Source: Dimorphilus gyrociliatus
Lineage: Eukaryota > Annelida > Polychaeta > Dinophilidae
Length of the DNA stretch: 28,828 nucleotides
Direction: 5' to 3'
NCBI GenBank assembly: GCA_904063045.1
Contig: CAJFCJ010000136.1
Span: forward strand, 35,230-64,057
Position numbers and translations under genes: made by a program. The notes beneath the pieces are model-generated. The model was not told the origin of the DNA. It saw only the letters and a program-made list of their open reading frames with translations, and did not search any database. Below are positions 1 to 8,944 of the stretch, piece after piece (position 1 is the first letter of the stretch; each line of letters starts with the position of its first letter).

Positions 1-650
1 TAAATTATTAATTTACAGCCACCAGTGTTTGCAAATTCACTACTAAGCTTTGTTGCATTTTGTGGCTATTACAGAAAATTTATACAAGATTTGCAAGAGT
101 AGCTAAACCTCTGTATATGTTAATGAAACTACATGGGAAAAAGGATAAATTGCAATGGACTGAGGAAGCCAAGCAATCATTTTTCAAGTTGAGAGATGCA
201 GTAGTTAACCCTCCTGTATTACAACTACCTGATTTTGCTAAAGATTTTCACTTAACAACAGATGCATCGAATGTAGCTGTAGGAGGAGTTCTTGAACAAG
301 TTTATGTAGATGAGAATGGAAGAAAACAATGAAACCCATTGCCTACGCTTCAAAACAATTCAACAATAATCAAATGAAATATGCAGCCTATCAAAAGGAA
401 GCATTTGGGGTTTACTGGGTTGTAAAGAAATTTTTACATTACCTTCAAGACAAGCCATTCTTTTTATATACTGACCATCAGAGTCTAGTACAAACATTTA
501 AGCAAAACAAATTGAATGTCAGCACAGCAAAATGGGTCATGGCTTTAATGGATTTAAAATTTACAATTAACTATGTGACAGGACGAAAAAATAGAGCAGA
601 TGCATTAACAAGATTAGAAGAATATACACCCCCAAGGAAAGTAACATTTG
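1..650 (+). pseudogene. Ty3/Gypsy pol: end of reverse transcriptase plus RNase H (frameshifted)
   Basis: This is the C-terminal end of a Ty3/Gypsy reverse transcriptase followed by its RNase H domain, which together copy the element's RNA into DNA. The first bases read the conserved thumb/connection motif GYYRKFIQD (about 66-92). The reading frame then shifts and continues as AKPLYMLM, the proline-rich PPVLQLPDF and TTDASN. RNase H follows with its acidic residues in order: D in TDASN (about 261), E in QKEAF (about 397), D in TDHQSL (about 473) and D in RADALTR (about 598). I see two frameshifts, near 92 and near 320-330, the second in an A-rich stretch between GRKQ and KPIAYAS. The catalytic YxDD region, upstream RT and gag are outside the window. 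Family assignment is firm; the copy cannot encode an unbroken Pol. Confidence 0.93.
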
Positions 651-2020
651 AAGAGCTAATTCATGGAAAGATCAAAAAGGAGAATTCTCCCTCTATTTCA
701 GTTAAAATGGAACAGTATGAACATACACCAGAGTTAACTTTTGTAGCTACCAGTGATAACAGTGAAGAGAAAATTGATTTGTCTTCTGTTGACTTACAGT
801 CAGAGCAAGAAAAAGATGTGAATTTAAAATCAATTAAAGAATATTTAACATTGGATGGTCAGCTACCTATTCCTTATTTTGGAACTTTTACACCTTTCAT
901 AATGGAGATGTTTGTTCACAAGGAAATGATCTGGATTATCCTTGAAGAAAGAAACATTCTGGTTTTACCTGACCATTTGATGCTAACTCTGCTCCCTAAA
1001 TTCCATAAAAATAAAATTCACAATCACCATGGACCCAGAATGACATTACAAATAATTACAAAGACCTTTTGGCACCCAAAATTAAAGATTATGATTGAGA
1101 ATTCAATAAAGGATTGCACTTTGTGTGAACAAATGAATGGTAGGAGTAGAGTATACCCTTTGGTAGAAACCTTTCACCCTGCATCACCAATGGAGTTGGT
1201 AGCCATGGATATAATGGGACCCTTACCCATGGTTAAGTCATACAGATTCATACTTGTGATAGTGGATCATTTCAGTAGATACACAGTTTTATATGCACTC
1301 AAACAGCAAACCAGTAAAGAAATTGCAAACCTTCTTTTCAACAGATTTTTCCCCATTTTTGGAATTCCAAAACAAATGTTGACAGATCAAGGAAGAAACT
1401 TTGTTGGTAAAGCTTTTAAAGAGTTTATGAAGGTATTAGGTATTGAGAAAATCCAAACAACAGCTTATAGAAGCCAGAGCAATGGACTAGTTGAACGAAG
1501 AAATAGAGAAGTGAGGAAGGAAATCAATAAATTAGTGGTGGAAGAAAATCAGCATAACTGGGTTGCAAACCTACCCTTGATTCAAGCATTTTTGAATCAA
1601 TCACCTGTAGGAAGTACAAGACTACCACCCCAGGAACTTCTTTTTGGCACCAGCACAAGAACACTGATTGATGTAACAATGCATACTACCTCTCCTGAAA
1701 CAAATGTACTATTTGTATTCAATCACCAGCAGCAATTAGTACAGTTAAGAGCTACAGCCTTCTGTAAATCCATCATGGCAAAAGAACAATATAGGAAAGA
1801 AAGAATAGAAATCTAATCTTCCAAAATATTTTGAGGTTGATGATGAAGTATTCTTAAGAAATGATGCTGCAAGAATTGCAATAACAAAAATCCTTCTTTA
1901 AAATGGTTAGGCCCATACCGAATAACAAAAGTCATCATCAAAAGTGGATATATGAAATACAAATGGATGATAATACATGCAAGTTGGTAATGGTAGCAGA
2001 TTAAGACTAGCCAATGAATC
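651..2020 (+). pseudogene. Ty3/Gypsy integrase with GPY/F module
   Basis: This encodes the integrase that inserts element cDNA into the host genome. The open frame runs to the stop at 1816. A zinc-binding N-terminal part is visible: histidines near 1023-1028 and the pair CTLC near 1116-1127. The RNase H-fold core has the three catalytic acidic residues: D in AMDIMGPLP (about 1207), D in LTDQGRNFVG (about 1384) and E in NGLVERRNRE (about 1492). After the stop, other frames continue with FEVDDEVFLR (about 1830-1860) and KWLGPYRITKVI (about 1900-1940), which is the GPY/F module that normally ends gypsy integrases. The C-terminal end is therefore separated from the core by at least two frameshifts or stops. 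No chromodomain is recognisable. A linker rich in Glu/Ser lies between RNase H and integrase (about 650-850). Confidence 0.92.
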
Positions 2021-2107
2021 TAATAAGTTGGAAACAAGGAAAGAAGCAACAACAATCTTCACCTTGTGGAGAAGGAATAACACACCTCCAATATCTTTCT
2101 CAGGTAG

Positions 2108-2420
2108 AAGGAAGAAATGACTTCCAATTCCGTTGAAGAATCAAAAAGGCAAGAAGTCATTGCCTTGTGTGACACAGGAGCATTGAGATCCTTTATTACT
2201 GAAAAAGAAATCAGTTAATGGATGTTACAATTATGGATAAAGAAACAATTGCTTACCAATTATAACTTCAGCTGATGGGAAAGCTTTAAAGCAAAAAGGA
2301 AGCGTAAAGCTGAATATCCAATTTGCTGGAGAAAGTATGAAACAAGAATTTATAGTTATGGAAAATCTAGACATAGCAATAATACTTGGTTGTGATTTCC
2401 TACAAACTGTGGGAGCAAAC
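2108..2420 (+). pseudogene. Retropepsin-like domain located downstream of integrase
   Basis: This region reads as a retroviral-type aspartic protease. The active-site motif is ALCDTGALRSFI (about 2162-2197), the hairpin segment PIITSADGK begins at about 2256, and the C-terminal signature IILGCDFL lies at about 2380-2402. These are the order and spacing of a retropepsin. The three parts lie in different frames: the active-site piece is in one frame, a short middle piece from 2218 is in a second, and the last third is in the frame of the downstream envelope gene. At least two frame breaks therefore separate the active site from the rest. In most Ty3/Gypsy elements protease lies between gag and RT. 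Here it lies after integrase and abuts the envelope. Whether a second protease exists upstream cannot be seen. Confidence 0.8.
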
Positions 2421-5400
2421 CTCAATTTTGAAGCTAAACAGTGTTCTCTCAAATTTGATAGAAGGAAAGGGAACCTGGCTGAAAGAATAAGGCAACCTCA
2501 ACTAAACAAAGTCACTATAGCCATGATGGGACAGCATGACTCTTCATCAGAAAGTTCAGATAGTGATGACTCAGAGATGGAAGTTACTAATTCTGATACT
2601 GGTTATGACACAAGCAATACTTTCAAAACAGACAGTAATTACAGTCTCAATGAACCTTCAAGCTCATCTGAAAGTGATGACACAGAAACAAATAATGAAC
2701 TGGATCAAAATACAGATTCAGAGGCAAACATTATCTCTGATAGAGAAGATGAAATATCTAGTTCAGACGATGAGTCAATAATTATTGAAAGCGAAATTAT
2801 TGATATAACCCATTCGGATAATGAGTCAATAATTATTGAAGGTGAAATTATTGACATAACCCATTCAGATAATGAGTCCCTCATAGTGGTAGATTCATCC
2901 CAAGATGAGAAAGAAAATACAAGTGACACAGACAATGAGTCAGTCATATTTTTAGATGAGACTAAAATCATCTCTGAACAATTAGATTCCCAACAAGAAG
3001 TGGAACCACAATATATAGAGTTAGAAGATGGAATAACTATCAGAGTGGAACAACAACACAAAACTTTCAACCATTCAACTATAGCCAACACAGGAAGAGC
3101 TAACATGAAACAGATGTTGTGGCTTCCACTAATGATGACTGTAATGGTGATCTGTGGCTGCATCCACTCAATAACAGTCCCAAAACCATCCTACCAAGGT
3201 GCCCATGTTACAAGTGCAAACATTACCTTAACATTTAAACCACCGTTATACTTTTGTTCTAACCAACTACCAAGCCAGGCATTTGATCTAGCAGATGAGC
3301 CAACTTGTAATATAGAATCACAAGAAACCAAGACAATTACAGCTGATATCTATGAATTGAACTTGGAAGAAATTGAAACAAGAGCAGTAAAATGTCAAGT
3401 GTATCTAAGAACTAATTTTTACACTTACTATTTCTTTGGAGCAAAGAAGAGGAGGATTGTTAACTCAGTTATCAAAGTAACTCATGATCAATGCAGACAG
3501 ATGATAAAAGACAAACGATCTTTTCAAGGAAAACCTTTAATGATGAAAAGAAACACTTGGATCCACCAAGATCAGTTTCCTGCTGCCTACACATGGCCAA
3601 CAACGACCAAGGTGCTGGAATACACCACAATTATCCAGTTTGGCAAAGCATATTGGCAACCTCCTAATATGAAAATTACAACTAATCTGGACTACCTGGA
3701 AGATTGTTTACCAGGGCAGTCCTATTGTGAGACAGAAGAGGCAATTATTGTCTTTAGAAACCTCAAGAATAATTACACACTTGGGCAACAATCACCATGG
3801 ATAAAAATTAGCAACAGAATTAGTTGTATCAAATTTGCTGGTCACTATTCTTGTCCAGGGTATTCTATTCTGGACATCCCTTATCAAGATAAGTTTATTG
3901 ATGGAATTGGTGGTCCTGGAACAAAAGTACTAGTACCACTGGAGGAACAGAGTTTAATACAGGAAACAAGCAAGGAACACCTATACAATTTGCTACAATA
4001 TCAGAAGATTGGCAAAAATGAAGAAAAACGACTATTAAACTATCCCAATAAAGTTAAAGAACAAATTATACTATACAAGCGAAACAACCCCTTACCAAGT
4101 CTTAACCAATGGTACAGAGAAACAAACACAAAGTATAAACTAATGAGAAATAAAGGCACACTCAAGGAAGTTGTGATATATCATCTACAACAACCCATTA
4201 GTCCATCTTACTGGGAGCTGGATAACTATTATATCCAAGAAATGCTGCAAGCAGTCAATTGGACAAGGGCAACAAGACAATCTGTGACGATTTCAAAATA
4301 TGTATACAGTGAGAAAAGAATCAAAAAGAAGGTATTACCAACATTGGGCATATGGTATAAAGGACCACCAGCCAGAGAATTTAAGATTACCTATGAAGGA
4401 ATTTATTTTACTCTACACATGAGAATGGCTAAAAAGCAGATGAAGAAGGAAGCAAAACTGAAACATAAGATAAGTAAAAACCCATACCACAAATTCCCAT
4501 TGGAAATGAGAGAAGCTGCCCAAACATCTACCTTACTACATGGTATTGATTCAAATTTTAAGAATTTAAAAAAGTTTACCCAACAGCTGTCAAGTCTTCT
4601 CTGCAATCAATTTGTTCAAAGAAGCAGAATGATGGCATTACTAGCAAATTTGGATCCTCAATTGACCACAGTGTTAACAAATGAGTTGGGAATGCACAGT
4701 AGTCAGATGGGAGAATTAGCTATAATTAAACAATGTTCACCAATAGCCTCAACAGAAGTAGTTTGTGACTTAAGCATGATAAAAAAGAATAACAAATGTT
4801 CTCAATTTTTACTTGTCACCATGAACAACCTGCTTTTCCAAGTAGAACCAGTTACTCATGTTTTACAGCAAGTCAATCCTGAAGAGATTACCTATAATGA
4901 GTGTAAGTCTAACAAGTTATTCTACAAAACAACTCACAACCCATTAAATCCTATAAGAAACCAACCAATGAAAGACAAAACGTATGTGTATTATTCAGAA
5001 AGAGGATGCAGATTTCACACTGTGTCTGCAAAATCCATGCAGTTACATATCCACAATCACCTTTCTGAACCAAAAATTGAAATTGCCAGATTAGCTGATC
5101 TACTCCACCATGGGGTAAAGAAGGATATTGCATACCAGCACTCAAAAATTAAGCAAGTTATCAGTTCACTGGAACAGAAGCAGGCAAGGTATGATAACAT
5201 GGTCACTGTTGCAGAGAAAAATGGCATTGTACCCAATTTATCTGGAATTAAACAGTTTTTCCATAGTTGGTACTATAAACCTGGGAAAACACTTTATGTT
5301 ATCATACGAAATATTTGTTTGAGTATTGTAGTGTCAATGGTATGTATCATCATTTTCAACTATATTATTGGAAGAAGAAAACAAAGAGAAGAAATTGCTA

Positions 5401-5525
5401 CCCCAAGTGAGAGCACAGATAACTCTCCTGAAAACCCAAAACTAATGAAACAAAGTTGTAGCTTTAGTCAACATCAAACTAATGAAGAAGAACAACCACC
5501 TGTAATTCTCATTAAATCAAGATGA
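2337..5525 (+). CDS. env-like: Envelope-like glycoprotein fused to the end of a retropepsin domain
   Basis: This is an open frame of 1062 codons with no internal stop. The frame is open from 2241, so the first ATG (2337) falls inside the protease-like domain. Residues 1-30 are its C-terminal end (ILGCDFL). Residues about 65-235 are a Ser/Asp/Glu-rich acidic stretch with a 51-bp repeat. A hydrophobic segment starts at the internal ATG at 3105 (residue 257, MKQMLWLPLMMTVMVI) and looks like a signal peptide. About 700 residues with scattered cysteines and N-glycosylation sites follow, then a membrane segment at about 985-1010 (LSIVVSMVCIIIFNYII) and a basic, then Ser/Thr-rich tail. This is the layout of a membrane fusion envelope. 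The real start may be 3105 on a spliced mRNA. Around residues 755-800 the pattern Cys, Arg, DP, GE/GD, Cys-x-Pro resembles class III (gB-like) fusion proteins. That last point is inference only. Confidence 0.8.
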   Translation: MKQEFIVMENLDIAIILGCDFLQTVGANLNFEAKQCSLKFDRRKGNLAERIRQPQLNKVTIAMMGQHDSSSESSDSDDSEMEVTNSDTGYDTSNTFKTDSNYSLNEPSSSSESDDTETNNELDQNTDSEANIISDREDEISSSDDESIIIESEIIDITHSDNESIIIEGEIIDITHSDNESLIVVDSSQDEKENTSDTDNESVIFLDETKIISEQLDSQQEVEPQYIELEDGITIRVEQQHKTFNHSTIANTGRANMKQMLWLPLMMTVMVICGCIHSITVPKPSYQGAHVTSANITLTFKPPLYFCSNQLPSQAFDLADEPTCNIESQETKTITADIYELNLEEIETRAVKCQVYLRTNFYTYYFFGAKKRRIVNSVIKVTHDQCRQMIKDKRSFQGKPLMMKRNTWIHQDQFPAAYTWPTTTKVLEYTTIIQFGKAYWQPPNMKITTNLDYLEDCLPGQSYCETEEAIIVFRNLKNNYTLGQQSPWIKISNRISCIKFAGHYSCPGYSILDIPYQDKFIDGIGGPGTKVLVPLEEQSLIQETSKEHLYNLLQYQKIGKNEEKRLLNYPNKVKEQIILYKRNNPLPSLNQWYRETNTKYKLMRNKGTLKEVVIYHLQQPISPSYWELDNYYIQEMLQAVNWTRATRQSVTISKYVYSEKRIKKKVLPTLGIWYKGPPAREFKITYEGIYFTLHMRMAKKQMKKEAKLKHKISKNPYHKFPLEMREAAQTSTLLHGIDSNFKNLKKFTQQLSSLLCNQFVQRSRMMALLANLDPQLTTVLTNELGMHSSQMGELAIIKQCSPIASTEVVCDLSMIKKNNKCSQFLLVTMNNLLFQVEPVTHVLQQVNPEEITYNECKSNKLFYKTTHNPLNPIRNQPMKDKTYVYYSERGCRFHTVSAKSMQLHIHNHLSEPKIEIARLADLLHHGVKKDIAYQHSKIKQVISSLEQKQARYDNMVTVAEKNGIVPNLSGIKQFFHSWYYKPGKTLYVIIRNICLSIVVSMVCIIIFNYIIGRRKQREEIATPSESTDNSPENPKLMKQSCSFSQHQTNEEEQPPVILIKSR
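2767..2868 (+). repeat. Tandem 51-bp repeat in acidic part of the envelope gene
   Basis: Two near-identical 51-bp units encode 17-residue blocks of the form DxESIIIExEIIDITHS, followed by a partial third unit DNESLIV. The repeat keeps the reading frame and adds to the acidic Ser/Asp/Glu tract before the internal hydrophobic segment. Confidence 0.8.
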
Positions 5526-5541
5526 AGGGACTCATCTTCAC

Positions 5542-5556
5542 AAAGAAGGGGGAAGT
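5542..5556 (+). other. Polypurine tract of the Ty3-like element
   Basis: The purine run AAAGAAGGGGGAAG lies directly before the TGTACA start of the LTR. It is the usual primer site for plus-strand DNA synthesis. Its position fixes the orientation of the element (plus) and shows that the LTR at 5557 is the 3' LTR. Confidence 0.85.
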
Positions 5557-6191
5557 TGTACAACTTTGGTTATATTTTACATGCTTGAACTCTATTATTT
5601 TATGCAACATATACATGTACATCTTAAAACCTACGCAAGAAAATGCTATAACATTGGCCAAACATAAGTCTGATTAGTCAGCTTGAAGGCTCATCTTTAA
5701 TTACCAATAAAGGTTTGGCCAAGTTATAATTTAATTAACTTGCCTAGGGTGTGGCCAAGTTATAATTCAATTAACCTTCCTAAATGTTGAACCTTGTAAC
5801 ATCCTGTTACTAAAGATAAATATGAACTACACATTTTGGCAACTGTAAAGTGATGATTGGATGTCAGAGACAAACCTCAAAGTATATAAATCCTTATTAT
5901 TCTCATTTGGCATGCAGCTTCCATCTGGACCCAAGGACCTGGGAAAATCATCTGGAAACAACCTCCACTGGAACCATCCATCTACTCCTCAACATTGGAA
6001 GACAGTTTGGTAATTTGGCAACCTGCTTTTACAAACTATCTACTCTGCTATCGAACTCTCATATTGTTACTTGCTTAAGTATTATTATTGCGAATAAACC
6101 GTTTTAATTTAAACATTTGTTTAAAGGTTCGAGTAGAACCAGTATTGTTATAACTTGCAAACGCATAGATTTTGCCAGCAAGAGCAGTACA
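5557..6191 (+). mobile_element. 3' LTR (635 bp) of the Ty3-like element
   Basis: The LTR begins TGTACAAC and ends CAGTACA, so its ends form a short inverted repeat TGTAC/GTACA. Boundaries were set by comparison with two inverted solo LTRs elsewhere in the window (13194-13828 and 25567-26201), each also exactly 635 bp. U3 contains two copies of a GGCCAAGTTATAATT block (about 5717 and 5753). A TATA box (TATATAAAT) is at about 5883 and a poly(A) signal AATAAA at 6093-6098, which outlines U3-R-U5. By eye it differs from the solo copies at roughly a dozen positions in the first 400. The 5' LTR is outside the window. Confidence 0.92.
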
Positions 6192-6199
6192 ATATTGGT

Positions 6200-6270
6200 C
6201 AAGAGGCTGTTGGGAAGATGATTAAGAAGCTAGGGTACAGAAAAATTTGTGCTAAATGGATCCCCATTAA
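6200..6270 (+). pseudogene. Mariner-type transposase scrap
   Basis: About 24 codons read VGKMIKKLGYRKICAKWIP. This matches the segment of mariner transposases between the second helix-turn-helix and the catalytic core (the K-hydrophobic-x-A-R/K-W-V/I-P pattern). The following frame decays at once. The Ty3-like LTR ends nine bases upstream, so the retroelement may have inserted into an older mariner copy. The match is short, so confidence is moderate. Confidence 0.5.
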
Positions 6271-6547
6271 CATCTGGTGGAATTTGCGTGGTTACTTTCC
6301 AATGGCATTTTTCAAAATCTAGAACAGCCTTTCTTTAAATTTAAATTTAGAAGAAATTTCAAATTACCATTTTAATCAATCCTTTACAGAAGAAAAAAGA
6401 ATTATAGCATTGAGGAAATTGCATTCTCTCAGAACTAAAAATATTTCTAGAAGTGAAAAATTGATATTTGAAAAACTTTTTTCTCTGCCTATAAATTTTG
6501 TTGTATTTTGCGACATTGGGTTAGGGTTAGGGTAAAAGCACTGATTT
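6271..6547. other. AT-rich stretch without genes
   Basis: No coding potential is recognisable here. The only distinct item is a short run of two and a half TTAGGG units at 6518-6533, too short to call a telomeric remnant. Confidence 0.5.
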
Positions 6548-6569
6548 GTGGACGTTTTCTGTCGCATCC
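6548..6569 (-). repeat. Isolated MULE terminal sequence
   Basis: These 22 bases match the outer end of the two MULE copies (the GGATGCGACAGAAAACGTCC terminus, on the minus strand). Nothing else of the element is present beside it, so it is a relic of a third copy or a target of recombination. Confidence 0.7.
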
Positions 6570-6639
6570 ATCCCAGAGCTACTGCTACAATTCATAATGA
6601 ATGTAGTCCAAGTTGTCTGAAAAGGGAGCTTTATGCAAA

Positions 6640-7224
6640 TTATGCATTATTGGGTGTACAATGTTGTGTTGCAATTGTAGGAATTTCCTTCTTGTCCTAA
6701 CCATAGTCATCCTTACCACTCATTTAATAATGCATCAAAGAACTGACCCAAACAGAAATTGATCTCCAAGAGTCAAACTATGTAAATAAGATAATGCTAG
6801 CTGACAGGATGTCGACATCCCATCATACAAACTTGGTAGCAAATGTGGATTCTTCTTGATAACCTCATAGCAGTTCTTCTTAATTTTTTCCCACAGTTCA
6901 TCCTCTGACCAGAACTGTGGGCCATCATAGACCATTGTTTTGGTTGGGTTTCACATATTCTCATTTGGGTTTAGGTCAGGGCTCCTTGCTGCCTAATTAA
7001 TGGGCTTGACGTTCTCTTTAAAGGCCCTTTTTTGTTCTTCTTGCTGTATGACAACCAGCACTGTCTTGCTGGAAGATGTACTTCCTGCCCATTTTTGCCT
7101 CAATCTCTTCCATGACATGAAGAACATCTTCCACAATGAAGGAGCTGTAGTTTTCTGCATTTAATCTTCTCCTTATCCTCCAGACTTGAAATACACTGTC
7201 CGAGATTGTCAATTCCCACACCAA
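6640..7224 (-). pseudogene. Tc1-like transposase pseudogene and its 3' end
   Basis: Read on the minus strand from 7224, this is the C-terminal two thirds of a Tc1-type DDE transposase, the enzyme that cuts and pastes the element. Landmarks in order are: LNAENYSSFIVEDVL; the second catalytic aspartate in YIFQQDSAGCHTARRTK; the third catalytic region SPDLNPNEN (about 6970-6990, the glutamate within NEN); and the end block EDELWEKIKKNCYEVI to LLPSLYDGMS. Frames are broken between about 7018 and 6940 and contain stops. The N-terminal DNA-binding part is missing: at 7225 the sequence changes to the metalloprotease gene. The stretch 6640-6745 is the element's 3' non-coding end and is shared with a family of short repeats elsewhere in the window. 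This is a dead element. Confidence 0.88.
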
Positions 7225-7246
7225 TACTCTACCTCACTGCATATAA

Positions 7247-8519
7247 ATTAATTACCAGATTTTTCACATAATGAATGGAGTTGATCTTGTCTATAGAAGA
7301 ATCAATGATCCGAGATATATGATTTCTGTATTTGTTAAGAAACTGCTGATTTTTAGACAAAAAGCAAATTGTCCACTTACAGATGGACCCAGACCATTGA
7401 ATCTGGGAACACAAAATGGTAGACAAGTAATCAATGCATTTTAATCATTGAAGCGTTTCACTACCTCGATGGATGACCCTACAAATACAGGTGGAGATGA
7501 TTGGATGGATTGGGATCAGACATTTTTATGGACAAAGAAAGATATTGCAACAAGGTCTCGCCATGCAGTTGGATTGGCTGGTGTTGGAGAAGTCTGTACA
7601 AAAAAGGGCTCGTCAATTAATGAATATATTGGTATGAGCTCTTGGAAAATTGCTGCTTATGAGCTTGCTCATAATCTTGGATCCTATCATGATGGATCAC
7701 AAACTAGTGCTACCTGTGGATCGAATAATCAATAAATTATGACACTTGCAATAGGCTCTCTTGATGTTGTCAATATCAGAAATTCTTTTGTATTTAGTCA
7801 ATGTACAACTGACGCTATCTCTGACGTTGTTAATGGAAATAATTATCAAGGATTTCCAAGAACCTGCCTTATGAACAAAGTATGCAGTAATGATGCATTC
7901 AATCATGATGAAATCTCTAGCGATGACAAACTTCCAGGTGTTAAATATTCATTGACTGAACAATGTGTGTTGAGACACGGTAATGGAGCTGTTCACAAGC
8001 CAGAGCTAATGTTTGTTGATGTCTCACTTGTAAGAAGAGAAATGCTTGCCATAGTCAAGACCCAGGAGCTGCGGATGGAAAGAGTGTAGCAGTAAGGGTT
8101 TGACCAGGGCCAATAGTCAAGCAATGATCTCAAATTCACCTTGCGACCCAAATCCTTGTAGGAATAGTGGTGTATGTTGTCAATACGGCAGTTCAGCTTA
8201 TGTATGTGAATGTCCTGTAGGACGTGGCGGAAAGGATTGGAATAAAAATGAAAATGAAGGTGCACCTGCTCCAGACCAGCCTATAGTTCCAACTCCTCGT
8301 GTTCCAGGTCAGCCTAATGCTTCAACTGCTACTGTTCTAGATCAGCCTATAGTTCAAACTGTACCAACACCAGCCTGCACAGATCGAGATATTACATTTA
8401 ACGTGCTTGGTTCAAATGGTAGAGAAACAATAGGTTGTAGTGATGGAGCAATGAGATTTGGAAAACCATTTTGCAATTCAATGGGAAATTATTGCTGTCA
8501 ATCATGCAGTAATGTTTGA
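7247..8519 (+). pseudogene. M12B reprolysin (ADAM-like) metalloprotease with EGF and ShK-like tail
   Basis: This is a degraded secreted zinc metalloprotease gene. The reprolysin domain starts with FHIMNGVDLVYRRI and reaches the active site AYELAHNLGSYHDG (about 7652-7694). The family motif is HExxHxxGxxHD; the first zinc-binding His is Tyr here (codon 7658-7660, one C-to-T change from His). Two in-frame TAA codons (7442-7444 and 7733-7735) break the frame, and the second falls where the family has Tyr in the YIM motif. The disintegrin/Cys-rich remnant ACHSQDPGAADG is frameshifted (about 8041-8085). An EGF-like domain follows (about 8137-8240) whose sixth Cys is Trp, then a Pro-rich linker with DQPIV repeats and a six-Cys ShK-like module (8374-8517). 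Its 5' part is lost where the Tc1 remnant abuts. AATAAA at about 8529 is the likely poly(A) signal. Confidence 0.87.
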
Positions 8520-8944
8520 ATTTAAGCAATAAACAGAAAAAATCAAAAACCACATGTAAATTTGAAAAATATTGGACTCACCTATAGGGGTGTCTGTATA
8601 AATAGGCTTAGAAAAAAATATTTGCACATGCGCAACAGTTCACAACATAACTACTTTGAAGTTACTCAACCAACTGTAGTACAATTGGATTTTTTTTGAA
8701 AAGAGGTGAATGAAAGCCTATTAAAAAATATTGTAAATTTGTAATGAGAGCTCCTCTAAGTCAGTATGTTAATGAACTCAACCCTCAATTTAAGATTCCT
8801 ATTAGGCTGTTTAAGGGTATGGATTATATTAAAGTTAAAGATTTGGTGATTTTCTTATCAATTACACCAGTATTATCATAAATTTCTTATATTTAAAGGT
8901 GTGCAATTCATGAAAGAACATAACATAATGAAGGAGGATGGAGG
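8520..8944. other. Spacer between two pseudogenes
   Basis: The spacer contains an AATAAA just after the metalloprotease stop, a TATA-like TATAAATAG at about 8597, and a short coding-like run at about 8740-8870 (NELNPQFKIPIRLFKG) that I cannot assign. No complete gene is seen. Confidence 0.5.

Noticed and set aside
320-335. A-rich frame change in pol resembling a programmed frameshift
   Set aside because: It lies inside RNase H rather than at a gene boundary and is accompanied by other frame breaks, so mutation is the simpler explanation.
2705-3163. 152-codon antisense open frame across the acidic part of the envelope gene
   Set aside because: A shadow of Ser/Asp/Glu-rich coding on the plus strand; no family features.
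6518-6533. TTAGGG-type telomeric repeat
   Set aside because: Only about two and a half units; chance or a minor scar, not evidence of a telomere.
7442-7735. Two in-frame TAA codons in the metalloprotease at places where an amino acid is expected, one fitting Tyr
   Set aside because: A reassigned TAA was considered, but other genes here end at TAA where homology ends, and frameshifts and a lost zinc ligand show ordinary pseudogene decay.
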